64,000 bases of DNA from Lepus europaeus (GCF_033115175.1 NC_084831.1:44176002-44240001); one strand, 5' to 3'; shown: positions 41,231 to 52,523, numbered from the stretch's first letter. Notes: generated by a model from the sequence alone, not told the origin. Numbers and translations: made by a program.

Positions 41231-41554
41231 GGGCTGGCATTGTGGTGTAGCCGGTAAAGCCACTGCCTGCGACATCAGCATCCCATATGGGTACTGGTTT
41301 GAGTCTCAGCTGCTCCACCTCTAATCCAGCTCCCTGCTGATACACCTAGGAAAGCAGTAGAAGATGACCCGATTCCTTGGGCCCCTGCACCCATGTGGGA
41401 AACCCAGATGGAGCTCCTGGTTCCTGAGTTTGGTCTGGCCTAGCCCCAGCCATTGTAGTCATTTGGGGAGTGAACCAGAGGATGGAAGATATATATATAT
41501 ATATCTCTCTCTAACTGTGCCTTTCAAATAAATAAAAATAAATCTTAAACAAAA
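41231..41554 (+). mobile_element. CSINE, classic type
   Basis: Flanked by 'atctgtgg' (41223-41230, 41555-41562). A short (TA)n at 41490-41503 replaces part of the CT tract. Confidence 0.92.
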
Positions 41555-41980
41555 ATCTGTGGATATCTGCTCCCGAGATAGAGAGCACAAGAAGAATGTC
41601 TTTAGGGAAAGGTGGGTGATAGTCTCCACCTGTTGTTCTGTCTGACACACCAGGGGGACATCCAGGTGGAATCTGCATTTGGCATTGGACCGGGAGGTCT
41701 GACTTAGAAGGAGTTGGGCTGGTATAAACTTGTGGACCCATCAGTATAACTGGGCTGACTTCCTCTCTCTGCATCAAAGTCACTGGAGACGCTGTCACTA
41801 CTCACGGAAAGCACAGAAAGTGCAAAGACAAACAGATTGTGAGGGATACACAGGATGTTTCAGACTTCAGAAACAAGGGGATTTTTAGCTCGCCAGGGTG
41901 CAAGGTGCAGCTGTGGGAGGAGGCGGCTGTCGTGCATGGGGGAGTCACTGTAGTGGAGGGGGCTGGGGAGGCGTTTGGGG

Positions 41981-42305
41981 AGCAGGTAAGACACCGTTTC
42001 CAATGCCACACATCCCATAGCAGAGTGCCTAGTTCAGGACTCTGATTCTGTCTTCTTGCTGATGTGCACCCTAGGAGGCAGCAGAAGACAGCTCAAGTAT
42101 CTAGGCCCCTGCCACCCATGTAGGAGACCTGGATGGAGTTCCTGGCTCTTAGCTTTGACCTGGCCCAGTCCTGGCTGTTGTGGCCATGTGGGGAGTGAAC
42201 TAGAGGATGGGCGATCTCTCTCTATCTCTGTCTCCCTCTTCCTCTCTCTGTGACTTTGCCTTTCAAATAAATAAATAAATAATAAGTCTTTGGGGAAAAA
42301 AAAAA
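41981..42305 (+). mobile_element. CSINE, old type
   Basis: The head is decayed ('agcaggtaagacaccgtttcc'); the body has 'caccctaggaggcagcagaagac'; tail '(aaat)n aataagtcttt'. The 41563-41980 stretch before it resembles no gene I know. Confidence 0.8.
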
Positions 42306-42402
42306 GACTGGGTGAGGTGCCAAGGTCTTCTCTGTATTTAGTTGATGAGAACAATGAAGAGGGAGAGGTATCAACTCTAAATGGCTGAGTTAGAATATGG
42401 CC

Positions 42403-42672
42403 CTGGGGAGTGGGCAGTTAGCCTGATGGTGAAGATGCCACATCCACGTTGGAACTCCTGAATCCAACACCTGGCTCTGGTTCCTGACTCCAGCATCTTG
42501 TTCATTCAGTCCCCGGAGGGCAGTGGTGATGGCTTAAGTATTGGATTCCCAGATTGAGTTCCTTATTCCTGGTATTAGTTGAGCCCATTCCATTCCTGGC
42601 TATTGTGAGCATTTGAAGAGTGAACCAGTAGATGGGAGCTCTATCTCTCTGACCCTCAAATAAAAAACAAAT
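42403..42672 (+). mobile_element. CSINE, old type
   Basis: The repeat 'tagaatatggcc' flanks it (42391-42402 and about 42674-42685), a good target-site duplication for so diverged a copy. Confidence 0.82.
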
Positions 42673-42705
42673 CTAGAATATGGCCGTGACACTTGGACGC
42701 CTCAC

Positions 42706-42778
42706 CTGACGGTCTGGTCTTTGTCCACCACAGGCACGCACTCACACTTCTTCCTATCCCGCAGGAAGTACGGGCAGC
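42706..42778 (-). other. Exon-like open stretch, unidentified (candidate)
   Basis: On the minus strand a 73-base stretch runs from 'attaag|gc' to the donor 'gtcag|gtgagg'. One frame is open with 23 whole codons: it begins CPYFLRDRKKCECV and ends DKDQTV, cysteine- and charge-rich, in non-repeat DNA. A stop stands just upstream of the acceptor in that frame. The acceptor lacks a good pyrimidine tract and the length is short, so chance is quite possible. I do not recognise the peptide. Confidence 0.25.
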
Positions 42779-42924
42779 CTTAATCTCCCCTCCTTAGCCA
42801 AAAGTGTTGAATTCTTTTCACTTTGATTTCTTGCTGTGTGAAACACTTCACCTTGATGCTTGAGTAACAAATAGCTAGCAGCACCTTGATTCTAAAATCA
42901 GCAACCTCAGGATGAAATAGCACA

Positions 42925-43256
42925 CTTTATTTATTTATTTATTTGAGATTTATTTATTTATTTGAGAGGCAGACACAGACAGAAAGAGGGAGAGACAGAG
43001 AGAGAGGACTTCCATCTTTTGGTTCACTCACCAAATGGCTGCATTGGCCAGAGCTGGGCTGATCCAAAGCCAGGAGCTTCATCCAGGTTTCCCATGTGGG
43101 TGCAGAGGCCCAAGCACTTGGGCCATCTTCCACTACTTTCCCAGGCCACTAGGAGCTGGATGGGAAATGGAGCAGCCGAGTCTTGAACCAGCACCCATAC
43201 TGGATGCCAGTGCTGCAGGTGGTGGCTTTACCCACTAAGCCACAGTGCCAGGCCCC
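42925..43256 (-). mobile_element. CSINE, classic type, long (TTTA)n start
   Basis: Reverse copy with a doubled '(ttta)n ttgag' start and the end 'agccacagtgccaggcccc'. The following 43257-43797 is unrecognised intergenic DNA. Confidence 0.87.
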
Positions 43257-43809
43257 AGACTCAACTTTTAAGCTGCTTTCTAGCCCCAGAGATTTCATCA
43301 TGTGTTGGAGAATGGAGAGAGGAAAGGGAAAAAATAACATTAGAGAGGTCATTTATAGATTAATTGCAGGCATTTTCTCTCAAAGTAATGCTCTTTCTCA
43401 AGATAGATGTATCATGTGCTCTTAATTCTCTAAAACCTAGTGTACAAACTTAGGGGTTAATTGTATCTGTCTACATCAAAAGTCAGGTGCATACAGGAAG
43501 CATCATAACTTGCGATAAGTGACAGAGTGGCGCTGGGGACTGTCACACGAGAAGGCTCTGTCACATCACGGTGCTTCCCAAGCTAAGAGGTTTGCTTCCT
43601 CTCTATTTTCTCTCTATTCTCCCTTTTGAATCAAGTCAGGGAGAGAAGGTACTAAATCGAATTTTTTATCCATTTTTTATCCTCTGTAGATAATTTTGGG
43701 TTCTACAGTCAGTCCTCACAGGTCCACTCCTCCCTCAACTCCAACCCTCAAGACTGTGGAGCCACCATAGGAAGAGGACTTCCCACCATACTCTCCTTCT
43801 CAGAATTCT

Positions 43810-44156
43810 ATTTTTTTAAAAAGATTTATTTATTTGAAAGGCAGAGTTACACATGCATGTGTGGATACACACACACACACACACAGAGGGAGAGAGAGAG
43901 AGAGAAGGAGAGATCTTCCATCTGCTGGTTTACTCCCACAGATGGCCACAATGGCCAGGAGTGGGCCCGATCGAAGCCAGGAGCTCCATCTGGGTCTTCC
44001 ACACGTTTGACAGGTACTGCAGCACTTGGGCCACCTCCTGCTGCTTTCCCAGGCACATCAGAAGGAGCTAGATCAGAAGTAGAGCAGCTGGGACTTGAAC
44101 CTGTATGGTGTTGCATGCAGCAGCTTGACCCACTGGGTCACAGTGGCCAGCTCTTG
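43810..44156 (-). mobile_element. CSINE, classic type, with (AC)n
   Basis: The 12-base target-site duplication 'tctcagaattct' lies at 43798-43809 and 44157-44168. An (AC)n/(AG)n microsatellite at 43868-43905 replaces the normal purine tract. Confidence 0.92.
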
Positions 44157-44410
44157 TCTCAGAATTCTCGTGGCCTGTGTTAAATACAAACTACCCTAGC
44201 CATCCTGGAGGCATAGGAATCTAGAGAAATGCAGACCCTGGCTACAAAGTACAGGGCCAAGATGTGGAACTGCTGCAGAGCCCCGCTCCTGACCACTTAC
44301 CCCCCTCCCCCAGGATGTTCCGCAGACGTTCAAAGGGAGTGCCAGAGAGAGGGGAGGTTTGTCAGAGCCCTCAGTGTCTCACTGTTCCAAATGACCTTAA
44401 AGGTTTTCAC

Positions 44411-44738
44411 CTTGCACTGCTGTGGCGCAGTGGGTTAAAGCCCTGGCCTGAAGCGCCAACATCCCATATGGGCACAGGTTCAAGTCCCAGCCGCTCCTCT
44501 TCTGATCCAGCTCTCTGCCGTGGCCTGGGAAAGCAGTAGAGGATGGCTCAAGTCCTTGAGCCCCTGCACTCATGTGGGAGACTCAAAAGAAGCTCCTGGC
44601 TCCTGGCTCCGATCAGCTTAGCTCTGGCCGTTGCGGCCATCTGGAGGAATAAACCAGTCGATGGAAGACCTCTCTCTCTGTCTCTACCTCTCTTTGTAAC
44701 TCTTTCAGATAAATAAAATAAATCTAAAAAAAAAAAAA
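44411..44738 (+). mobile_element. CSINE ('ctggcctgaag' head variant)
   Basis: Starts 'cttgcactgctgtggcgcagtggg', tail 'cagataaataaaataaatct'. The unique DNA at 44169-44410 contains a strong acceptor-like 'cccccctcccccag' (44303-44316) but no exon I can support. Confidence 0.88.
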
Positions 44739-44921
44739 GTTTTTAAGTCTCAGCCTCTCCAGTTTCAGAATCAGGGACTAGGATCCAACCCTCTGGCCCC
44801 TGTTGCAGTGCTGCTCAGCCTTATCCTAAAATGGCCACTCACATCTGGGAAACAGTTCAGAGTCTGCTTGTTTTTCTGCTCAAATCCTTCTCACTTGCTT
44901 TCTGACATCTGATAAGAATCG

Positions 44922-44946
44922 GGACCACCACCACCACCACCACCCC
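44922..44946 (+). repeat. (CAC)n microsatellite
   Basis: Seven or so CAC units ending in a C run. Confidence 0.95.
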
Positions 44947-44991
44947 CCATGCTAGATGGAACCACCTGATTTCAATTCTCAGCTCCACTTT

Positions 44992-45663
44992 TTTTTTTTT
45001 TGTAAGATTTATTTATTTTTTTGAAAGTCAGAGTTACAGGCCGGCGCTGCGGCTCAATAGGCTAATCCTCCGCCTGAGGTGCCAGCACCCCGGGTTCTAG
45101 CCTGGTCAGGGTGCCGGATTCTGTCCTGGTTGCTCCTCTTCCAGGCCAGCTCTCTGCTGTGGCCCGGGAGTGCAGGGGAGGATGGCCCAAGTCCTTGGGC
45201 CTTGCACCTGCATGGGAGACCAGGGGAAGCACCTGGCTCCTGGCTTTGGATCAGCACGGTGCACCGGCCGCAGCAGCCATTGGAGGGTGAACCAACGGAA
45301 AAGGAAGACCTTTCTCTCTGTCTCTCTCTCTCTCACTGTCCACTCTGCCTGTCAAAAAAAAAAAAAAAAAAAAAGTCAGAGTTACAGAGAGAGGGAGAGA
45401 TTTTCCATCTTCTGGTTCACTCCCCAGATGGCCACAATAGTCAGGGCTGTGCCGGGACAAAGCCAGCAGTCAGGAGCTTCTTCTGGGTCTCCTACATGGG
45501 TGGCTGGGACCCAAACTCTTGGGCCATCTTTTGTTATTTTCCCCAGGCCATTGGCTGGGAGCTGGATCAGAACAGGAGCAGCCAGGATATGAATTGGTGC
45601 TCATACAGGATGCTTGTGTCACAGGCAGCGGCTTTACCTGCTACACACCACAACGCTGGCCCT
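44992..45663 (-). mobile_element. CSINE, classic type, split near its tail
   Basis: Tail 44992-45039 and body 45372-45663, ending 'caccacaacgctggcc'. Confidence 0.88.
45040..45371 (+). mobile_element. CSINE, young type, nested
   Basis: A perfect 16-base target-site duplication 'aaagtcagagttacag' lies at 45024-45039 and 45372-45387. The insertion creates the longest SINE-derived open frame in the window (267 codons, not a gene). Confidence 0.95.
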
Positions 45664-45913
45664 ATAGCTTCACTTCTGAGTCCAGCTTCCTGCCAATGTG
45701 CACCCTGGAGGCAGCAGGCATGGCTCAAGTACTTGGGCTCCTCCCTGTCACCCACTTGGGAAACCCAGATCAAGTTCTGGGCTCCTGGGTTTGGCCTTGT
45801 GTTTGGCTGCTGCAGGAATCTGGGGAGTGAATCAATGGATGGACAATCTCTGTCTCTGTATTTCTGTCTACCTTTCACATAAATAAATGATTTTAAATAA
45901 AAAAAAAAAAAGA
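45664..45913 (+). mobile_element. CSINE, old type, head truncated
   Basis: Starts in the body, 'cttcacttctgagtccagcttcc', and ends 'cacataaataaatgattttaaat'. Confidence 0.8.
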
Positions 45914-45949
45914 AAAGATACAGTAGGGGAAGACTCTGCAGTGTCTTCC

Positions 45950-46095
45950 AGGTCAACATTCCTGGGCACGTGCAGGTGATGCAAAGTCTTGGGCTCCAAC
46001 CTGGGCCCAATGCATCAGAAACTCTGGGGAAGGGACCTAGCCAAGTGCATTAGCCCTCCAGCAGGTTCTGATAGACACCATTTGTGACACACAAT
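45950..46095 (+). mobile_element. MER5A-like transposon
   Basis: 'gcaggtgatgcaaagtcttgggctccaacctggg', 'gcatcagaaactctgggga' and 'gccctccagcaggttctgatag' follow MER5A order. Confidence 0.7.
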
Positions 46096-46099
46096 AGTA

Positions 46100-46360
46100 G
46101 AAAATTAGCCTCACACTAGAAAGACCTCCTGATGGCAGTTCCAGTCCCCTCCAAGGCTGTGAGGCAGTGGAATAAACTCTGGGGTGGGATTTAGCTCTCC
46201 CATGGCTGACTGCAGCTTCCCCTCTCTGAGCCTGTGTTCTCCTCCAGCAAATGGGATAATGGTCCCTTCCACCAGCTCCAGAGGACTGCTGTGAGCTATT
46301 TCTACCGAGCTGTGTGCTGTGCCTTTGTGAGGGGCCGCCAGGGTTCCTGTGTGGATTGCT
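46100..46360 (+). repeat. MIR element
   Basis: 'cttcccctctctgagcctgtgttctcctccagcaaatgggataatgg' is MIR core; 'actgctgtgagct' matches its later part. 46380-46590 shows nothing recognised. Confidence 0.65.
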
Positions 46361-46589
46361 CCCTCCAGCCCTGTGCACACCTGGGAGCTACTGCTGAGCT
46401 TTACAGAGAGTAGCTAGCTACCAGCCAGGGTGCTTCTTTTAATAGATGATGTGTGCTGGAAACGTCTGCCCTGAGTCTTGGTTCTGATGCGTGGGAGGGA
46501 GGGAATGCAGCCCAGCACCTCGTACTCAGGGAGTGGCCAGCGGAAATTTCATCACACTTGCTCTCCCTCTTAGTACGCTATTAAGGAGC

Positions 46590-47235
46590 AGTTTGTTTAC
46601 CTATTTATTTTCATTTGAGAGAGAGAGACAGTGGGAGAAGAGGGGGAGAGAACGCCCAGCTGCAGCTGGTTCGTTCCTCAAACGCTGGGCTGGACCTGAG
46701 CCAGGCTGGGGCCAGCAGCCAGGAACTCAGCCCAGTCTCCCATGGGGGTGGCAGGGACCCAATTATTTGAGCCGTAACTGCTGATGCCCAGGAAATACAT
46801 CAGGAGGAGCTGGAGATGGGCATCAAACTCAGGTCCTCAGATGTGAGATATGGGCATCTTTTTTTTTTTTTTTAAAGATTTTATTTATCTGAAACTCGGA
46901 GTTACAGAAAGAGGAGAGTTAGAGAGAGAGAGAAAGGTCTTCCTTCCGTTGGTTCACTCCCCAAATGGCTGCAATGGCTAGAGCTGTGCCGATCTGAAGC
47001 CAGGAGCCAGGGTCTTCCTCCGGGTCTTCCCATGCAGCTGCAGGGGCCCAAGGACTTGGGCCATCCCCCACTGCTTTCCCAGGCCATAGCAGAGAGCGGG
47101 ATCAGAAGTGGAGCAGCGGGGACTTGAACCGGCACCCACATGGGATGCTGGCACTGCAGGCCCCACCTGCTATGCCACAGCACCGGCCCCATGGAATGTA
47201 GACATCTTAACCACTTGGCTGAATGCCTGTCCTAT
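46590..47235 (-). mobile_element. CSINE, old type, split by a classic copy
   Basis: Left part 46590-46858 ends 'gagatatgggcatc'; the head resumes at 47193 as 'gaatgtagacatcttaaccacttggctgaatgcc'. Confidence 0.8.
46859..47190 (-). mobile_element. CSINE, classic type, nested
   Basis: Reverse copy from poly(T) 'aaagattttatttatctg' to 'tgccacagcaccggcccc'. Confidence 0.9.
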
Positions 47236-47366
47236 AATTTATTTTTAATTGTAAGTCTTTCTCATTATCAAACTGGATTTACACACGATGGCAGAAACTT
47301 TCAGAGCACTGAATATTAAAAATAACAGGAAATTATTTTGAAATTCATAATCCTTTGCTTTTGCCT

Positions 47367-47704
47367 TTTTTTTTTTTTTTTTTTTTGACAGGCAGAGTGG
47401 ATAGTGAGAGAGAGAGACAGAGAGAAAGGTCTTCCTTTGCCGTTGGTTCACCCTCCAATGGCCGCTGAGGCCGGCGCATCTCGCTGATCCGAAGCCAGGA
47501 GCCAGGTGCTTCCTCCTGGTCTCCCATGCGGGTGCAGGGCCCAAGCACTTGGGCCATCCTCCACTGCCTTCCCGGGCCATAGCAGAGAGCTGGCCTGGAA
47601 GAGGGGCAACCGGGATGGAATACGGCGCCCCGACTGGGACTAGAACCCGGTGTGCCGGTGCCGCAAGGCAGAGGATTAGCCTGTTAAGCCACGGCGCCGG
47701 CCCC
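47367..47704 (-). mobile_element. CSINE, young type
   Basis: Reverse copy from poly(T) 'gacaggcagagtggatagtg' to 'agccacggcgccggcccc'. It is followed by a C run (47703-47718); no clear target-site duplication. Confidence 0.9.
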
Positions 47705-47715
47705 CTCCCCCCCCC

Positions 47716-48063
47716 CCTTTTTTTTTTTTTTTAAGATATATGTATTTATTTGAAAGTTAGAGTTATAGAGAGAGAGAGGATGAGACAGAGCAAGAGTTCT
47801 TCCATCTGCTGGTTTACTCCCTAGATGGCTATAACAGCCTGGGCTAGGCCAGGCCGAAGCCAGGAGCCAGGAGCCAGGAGCTTCTTCTGGGTATCCCATG
47901 TGGGTGCAGGGGCCCAAAGCCTTGAGCTATCTTCTACTGTTCTCCCAGGCCATAGCAGAGAGCTGGATCAGAAGTGGAGCAGCCGGGTCTCGAACCGGTG
48001 CCCATATGGGATGCTGGTGCTTCAGGCCAGTGTGTTAACCAACTGTGCCACAGCGCCAGCCCC
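47716..48063 (-). mobile_element. CSINE ('caggccagtg' head variant)
   Basis: Reverse copy with a tandem 'gccaggagccaggagccagga' triplication at 47859-47880. Confidence 0.9.
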
Positions 48064-48246
48064 AGAATTAAAAAAGAATCTTAAAATCATAAAATTTGAT
48101 TTTTTAAAAGTCACCATAAAACTCCTGTTTTTCATATTCCTAACATTTAGTCAATCAACACTTTTTGCTCATCTCTGGAACTTTCACATTGGAAAGTAGC
48201 CCATAATGTATGGGGTACTTCTCATTCTTAGAGTATTCTTCCTGGG

Positions 48247-48588
48247 AGGGGCTGGCGCCGTGGCTCACTTGGTTAATCCTCCGCCTGCTGCGCCGGCATC
48301 CCATATGGGCACCAGGTTCTAGCCCTGGTTGCTCCTCTTCCAGTCCAGCTCTCTGCTGTGGCCCGGGAAGGCAGTGGAGGATGGCCCAAGTGCTTGGGCC
48401 CTGTACCTGCGTGGGAGACCAGGAAGAAGCTCCTGGCTCCTGGCTCCTGGCTTTGGATTGGCATAGCTCCAGCCGTAGCGGCCATTTGGGGGCTGAACCA
48501 ACAGAAGGAAGACCTTTTTCTCTGTCTCTCTCTCTCACTAATTCTATCTGTCAAATAAATAAAATAAATTAAAAAATAAAAAAAAGAA
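48247..48588 (+). mobile_element. CSINE, young-like type
   Basis: The 12-base target-site duplication 'tattcttcctgg' lies at 48234-48245 and 48589-48600. Confidence 0.93.
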
Positions 48589-48602
48589 TATTCTTCCTGG
48601 AT

Positions 48603-48902
48603 AACGCTACCATCTGCAATGCTGGCACCATATGGGCACCAGTTCAAGTCCTGGCTGCTCCACTTCCCATCCAGCTCTCTGCTAATGTGCCTGGGAAAGC
48701 AGTGGAGGATGGCCTGAGTCCTTGGGCCTCTGTACCCATGTTGGAGACCTCAAATAAGCTGTTGGCTTCTGGTCACGACCTGGCTCAGCCCTGACTGCTG
48801 GAGAGTGAACCGGCAGATGGAGGATCTCCATCTCTCTTGCATTCTCTCACTCTCCTTCTCTCTCTGTAATTCTGACTTTCAAATAAATAAATCTTTCAAA
48901 AA
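48603..48902 (+). mobile_element. CSINE, classic type, head truncated
   Basis: Starts 'aacgctaccatctgcaatgctggc', lacking the A box; tail 'caaataaataaatctttcaa'. Confidence 0.85.
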
Positions 48903-49580
48903 AGTTCTTCCTTTTCTTGAACTGGAATCTACTTTCCTGCAGTTCCCCAGTCTCCTTTTGCTTCTGGCTCTACCTCCTAGAACAAGTTGACATTCTCTTT
49001 ATAAGAAGAAGACTAGCTATTATTTAGGGATATGAAGGAGTCTTTCAAATTCTGAGAAGTGCGGAGTTCCTGGAGAAATAAATTATAAGCCCTGAATACA
49101 CTAGATTAAGCTTTGATTATAATTAGGTTGAAACTAGATGCATAAACTTCAATAGCAGGAATTTAAAAGGACACAAATGTTTTTGAGAGAGCAAATCACT
49201 GCATTAACCATTAACTTCTGTTTACACAGATAAGGCCAAAAAAGGTGCATAATTACATAGCATTTATCTTCGAATTCAACTTAAAGATATACTTACTCTG
49301 AATCCTTCCTCATAAAGTTGAGTGTCTATGTTCATCAAAAGAAGCAAAGCTTCCCAATAACCTAAAAAGTTTATTTTAGTAGTTCTAAGAAATTTCAGTG
49401 ATTATTCTTGAGATCAATGCATTGATATAGAAATTTCATTTGTCAGAATGCTTATTGTAGAAAGCATGTGTTTCCTTAAAGTTGTCAATTCTGTTTGCCA
49501 AAGGATGCTGATTATATTCAGCAAGCTTATGATGAGTAACCCCTGATGGAGTTTTCATAATCTCTACAAGAGTAAAAGAC
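48903..49580. other. SINE-free AT-rich unique stretch
   Basis: Nearly 680 bases without any CSINE, in a region where they come every 300-600 bases. It contains the exon-like stretch at 49297-49361 and otherwise no recognised repeat. Confidence 0.6.
49297..49361 (-). other. Exon-like stretch with good splice sites, unidentified (candidate)
   Basis: On the minus strand a branch-point-like 'actactaaaat' is followed by the acceptor 'aaactttttag' (ending 49362) and a 65-base stretch ending at a consensus donor 'caga|gtaagtat' (from 49296). Of three frames only one is open: two bases, then 21 codons giving YWEALLLLMNIDTQLYEEGF plus R; both other frames contain stops. The surrounding DNA is SINE-free and AT-rich. 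I do not recognise the peptide and no adjoining exon is established. It could be a real exon of an unannotated minus-strand gene, a relic, or chance. Confidence 0.35.
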
Positions 49581-49949
49581 TGGGGCCACTGTATGTATGG
49601 CACAGTGGATAAAGCTGCTGCCTACGAAGGCTATCATCCCATACCAGAGCACCAGTTCCAGTCCTGGCTGTTCCACATTTGATCCAAGTCCCTGCTAATG
49701 CACCTGGGAAAGCAGCAGAAGATGGCCCAAGCCCTTGAACCCCTGTACCCACATGAGTTATTCAGATGGAGTTCCAGGTTCCTGGCTTCTGCCTGGCTCA
49801 GCCCAGGGCCCTGTGGCCATTTGGGGGAATGGAAGATGTAGCCAGCAGGTGGAAGATGTCTCTCTCTCTCTCTCTCTCTCTGTCCCTCTCCCTCTGTCAC
49901 TCTCCCTTTCAAATACAGATAAATCTTTTAAAAATTTGTTTAAAAAAAT
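49581..49949 (+). mobile_element. CSINE, classic type
   Basis: Starts 'tggggccactgtatgtatggcacag'; (CT)n at 49858-49881; tail 'caaatacagataaatctttt'. Confidence 0.86.
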
Positions 49950-50034
49950 GAAAGACGGTACATAACCTGACATTCCATTGATAAAGGCATTCCTCACTGT
50001 AAAAACTAATCTTATAAAACAAATAACTGGCTCT

Positions 50035-50363
50035 GGCCGGCGCCATGGCTCAACAGGCTAATCCTCCGCCTGTGGCGCTGGCACACCAGGTTCTAGTCCC
50101 GGTTGGGGCGCCGGATTCTGTCCCGGTTGCCCCTCTTCCAGGCCAGCTCTCTGCTATGGCCTGGGAGTGCAGTGGAGGAGGGCCCAAGTCCTTGGGCCCT
50201 GCACCCCATGGGAGACCAGGAGAAGCCCCTGGCTCCTGGCTTCGGATCAGCGCGGTGTGCTGGTTGCAGTGGCCATTGGAGGATGAACCAACGGTAAAGG
50301 AAGACCTTTCTCTCTGTCTCTCTCACTATCCACTCTGCCTGTCAAAAAAAAAATAATAATAAT
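50035..50363 (+). mobile_element. CSINE, young type
   Basis: Target-site duplication 'aataactggctct' (50022-50034) and 'aataattggctct' (50364-50376). The tail has become (AAT)n. Confidence 0.93.
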
Positions 50364-50406
50364 AATAATTGGCTCTAAATTATTCATTTAAAATTTATAT
50401 TCATTT

Positions 50407-50723
50407 GTTTTTTAATTAATTTATTTGAAAGGCAGAGTTATAAAGAGAGAGAAGGAGAGACAGAGAGAGAGAGAGAGAGAGATCTTCCATCAGCTGGTTC
50501 ACTCCCCAAATGTTCTCAACAGCCAGGGCTGGGCAAAACCGAAACCAGAAGCCAGGAGCTTCCTCTGGGTGTTCCAAGTGGGTGCAGGGTCCCAAGCCTC
50601 TGGGCCATCTTCCACTGTTTTCCTATGTGCATTAGCAGGGAGCTGAATCAGAAGTGGGGCAGCCGGGACTTGAACTGCCCACATGGGGTGCCAGCTTAAT
50701 CTGCTGTGCCACAGCGCTGGTCC
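50407..50723 (-). mobile_element. CSINE, classic type
   Basis: Reverse copy from 'tttttaattaatttatttg' to 'tgtgccacagcgctggtcc'. Confidence 0.88.
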
Positions 50724-50982
50724 CTATTAATTTACTTTTAGAGTAGGTAATATATTCTCAGGATTAAAAGGAACCAAAAGATAGAAGAGTCTATTCACTA
50801 GGAAAAGTCTTCCTCCTTCCTGTCTCCTGCCATCCAGTTCTCCTGGCAGCAATCACGCAGTCAATGATTGTTGTTGTTAAATTCTTCCAGGGGTATTTTA
50901 TTAACATATAAGCAATTATGAACCCATGTCACTACTCTTCATTTCATACAGTAATGGTAGCATAAAATAAACACACACTGTG

Positions 50983-51311
50983 GGGCTGGCGCTGTGGTGC
51001 AGCAGGTTAAAGCCCTGGCCTGAAGCGTCAGCATCCCATATGGGCGCCGGTTTGTGTTCCGGCTGCTCCTCTTCTGATCCAGTTCTCTGCTATGGCCTGA
51101 GAAAGCAGTCAAAGATGGCCCAAGTCCTTGGGCCCCTGCACCCACATGGGAGATCTGGAAGAAGCTCCTGGCTCCTGGCTTCAGATTGGCACAGCTCTGG
51201 CCATTGCGGCCATCTGGGGAGTGAACCAGCGGATGGAAGACCTTTCTCTCTCTCTCTACCTCTCTCTGTAACTCTGCCTTTCAAATAAAACACACACACA
51301 CACACACACAT
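50983..51311 (+). mobile_element. CSINE ('ctggcctgaag' variant), tail turned (AC)n
   Basis: Target-site duplication 'acacactgtg' (50973-50982, 51312-51321); the tail ends in an (AC)n microsatellite at 51287-51310. Confidence 0.93.
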
Positions 51312-51588
51312 ACACACTGTGTAGGACCTTGCTTTTTCCTTCAACAATAGGCCTGGAAGATCCTTTTGTGTCAGTATACAAGAACTTTCTCATTTTTTTT
51401 TTTTTCTGGCTGAAAATTATGCTTTATATGTCTACGCTGTGGTTTAACCAGGCCTGGATTAATACACATTCAAGTGTTTTCAGCCTTTTGCTATTAAAAT
51501 AAGGCTTGAACATATGCAGGCACATATGCACAGATTACACTTTTAGAGAGAACTGCTGGGTGAAAAAGAGTGTGCATTAAAAAATTTG

Positions 51589-51903
51589 ACGGGCAGTGGA
51601 CCGTTAGTCTGCAGACGAAAACCCTGTATTCCACATCTGAGTACCTGGATTTAATTCCATGCTCTGGTTCCTGAGTCCATCTTCCTGATGCTTCAGACCC
51701 TGGGAGACAGCAGTGATGATGGCTCAAGGAACTGAATCCCTGCCTCTCACATGGGAGACCAGGACCACATTTCTAGCTACTGACCCCAGGCCCAGCTCAG
51801 CCCTTGGCCTTTGCGGGTATTTGGAGAGTGAACCATGGAACGGGAGTTTTTTTCTCTCTCTCTCTTTCTCTCTCTCTCTCAAATAAATGAACAAATAAAT
51901 TAA
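51589..51903 (+). mobile_element. CSINE, old type
   Basis: Starts 'acgggcagtggaccgttagtctg'; CT tract 51851-51879; tail 'caaataaatgaacaaataaat'. Confidence 0.82.
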
Positions 51904-52523
51904 AATATGATAAATACCACCACTGAGTTATTCCAATCTGTACTCCCACCAGCAAAATACAAGAGTCCCGGTTATATACTGCTCCATTCTTAACCACACA
52001 GTGTCTTACCACTCTGATGGCTCTCTACCAATCTGATAGGTGAAAAATAGTATTTCAAAGAAATTCTAATTTTCATTTCTCTTATTATGAGTAAGGGTGA
52101 TCATTTAGGAATCATTTCTGCTTCTTGTTCTGTGAGTATCAGTTCATATCTTTTGCACATTTCCGCCCTTGGGTTTTTGTGCTTTCTGATTTCAGCTCTT
52201 ACACAAATATGAAAATTATCCATTTTCCTACAATATGAAATGTAAATATATGTATATAGTCATTTCTCATCTCACTCGCTGTATGGCTGCTTTGCCTTAA
52301 GACACTTTTCAGTTCCACATAGCTAAGTTTATCAACCTTCTACAGTAGGTTTTGTTTTGTTCCTAAAAAAAAATCTCCTCCCTGTGAGATGATAATAAAT
52401 TCTTCTATGATTCCTTCCAGTATTTTTTTGTTTTTTCTTATTGTTTACATTTTTGTCTTTGACTTAATTGAAATTTATTCTGGTGAATAGCTGTGGATCC
52501 CAATTAAAATTTTCTAACTTCTT

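Noticed and set aside
44303-44400. Plus-strand exon after the strong acceptor-like 'cccccctcccccag'
   Set aside because: The frame is short, there is no donor before the stop, and no match to anything I know.
45079-45882. 267-codon open frame
   Set aside because: It is three CSINEs read through, a nested young copy, its host and the next one. The same peptide phrases recur in dozens of other SINE-derived frames.
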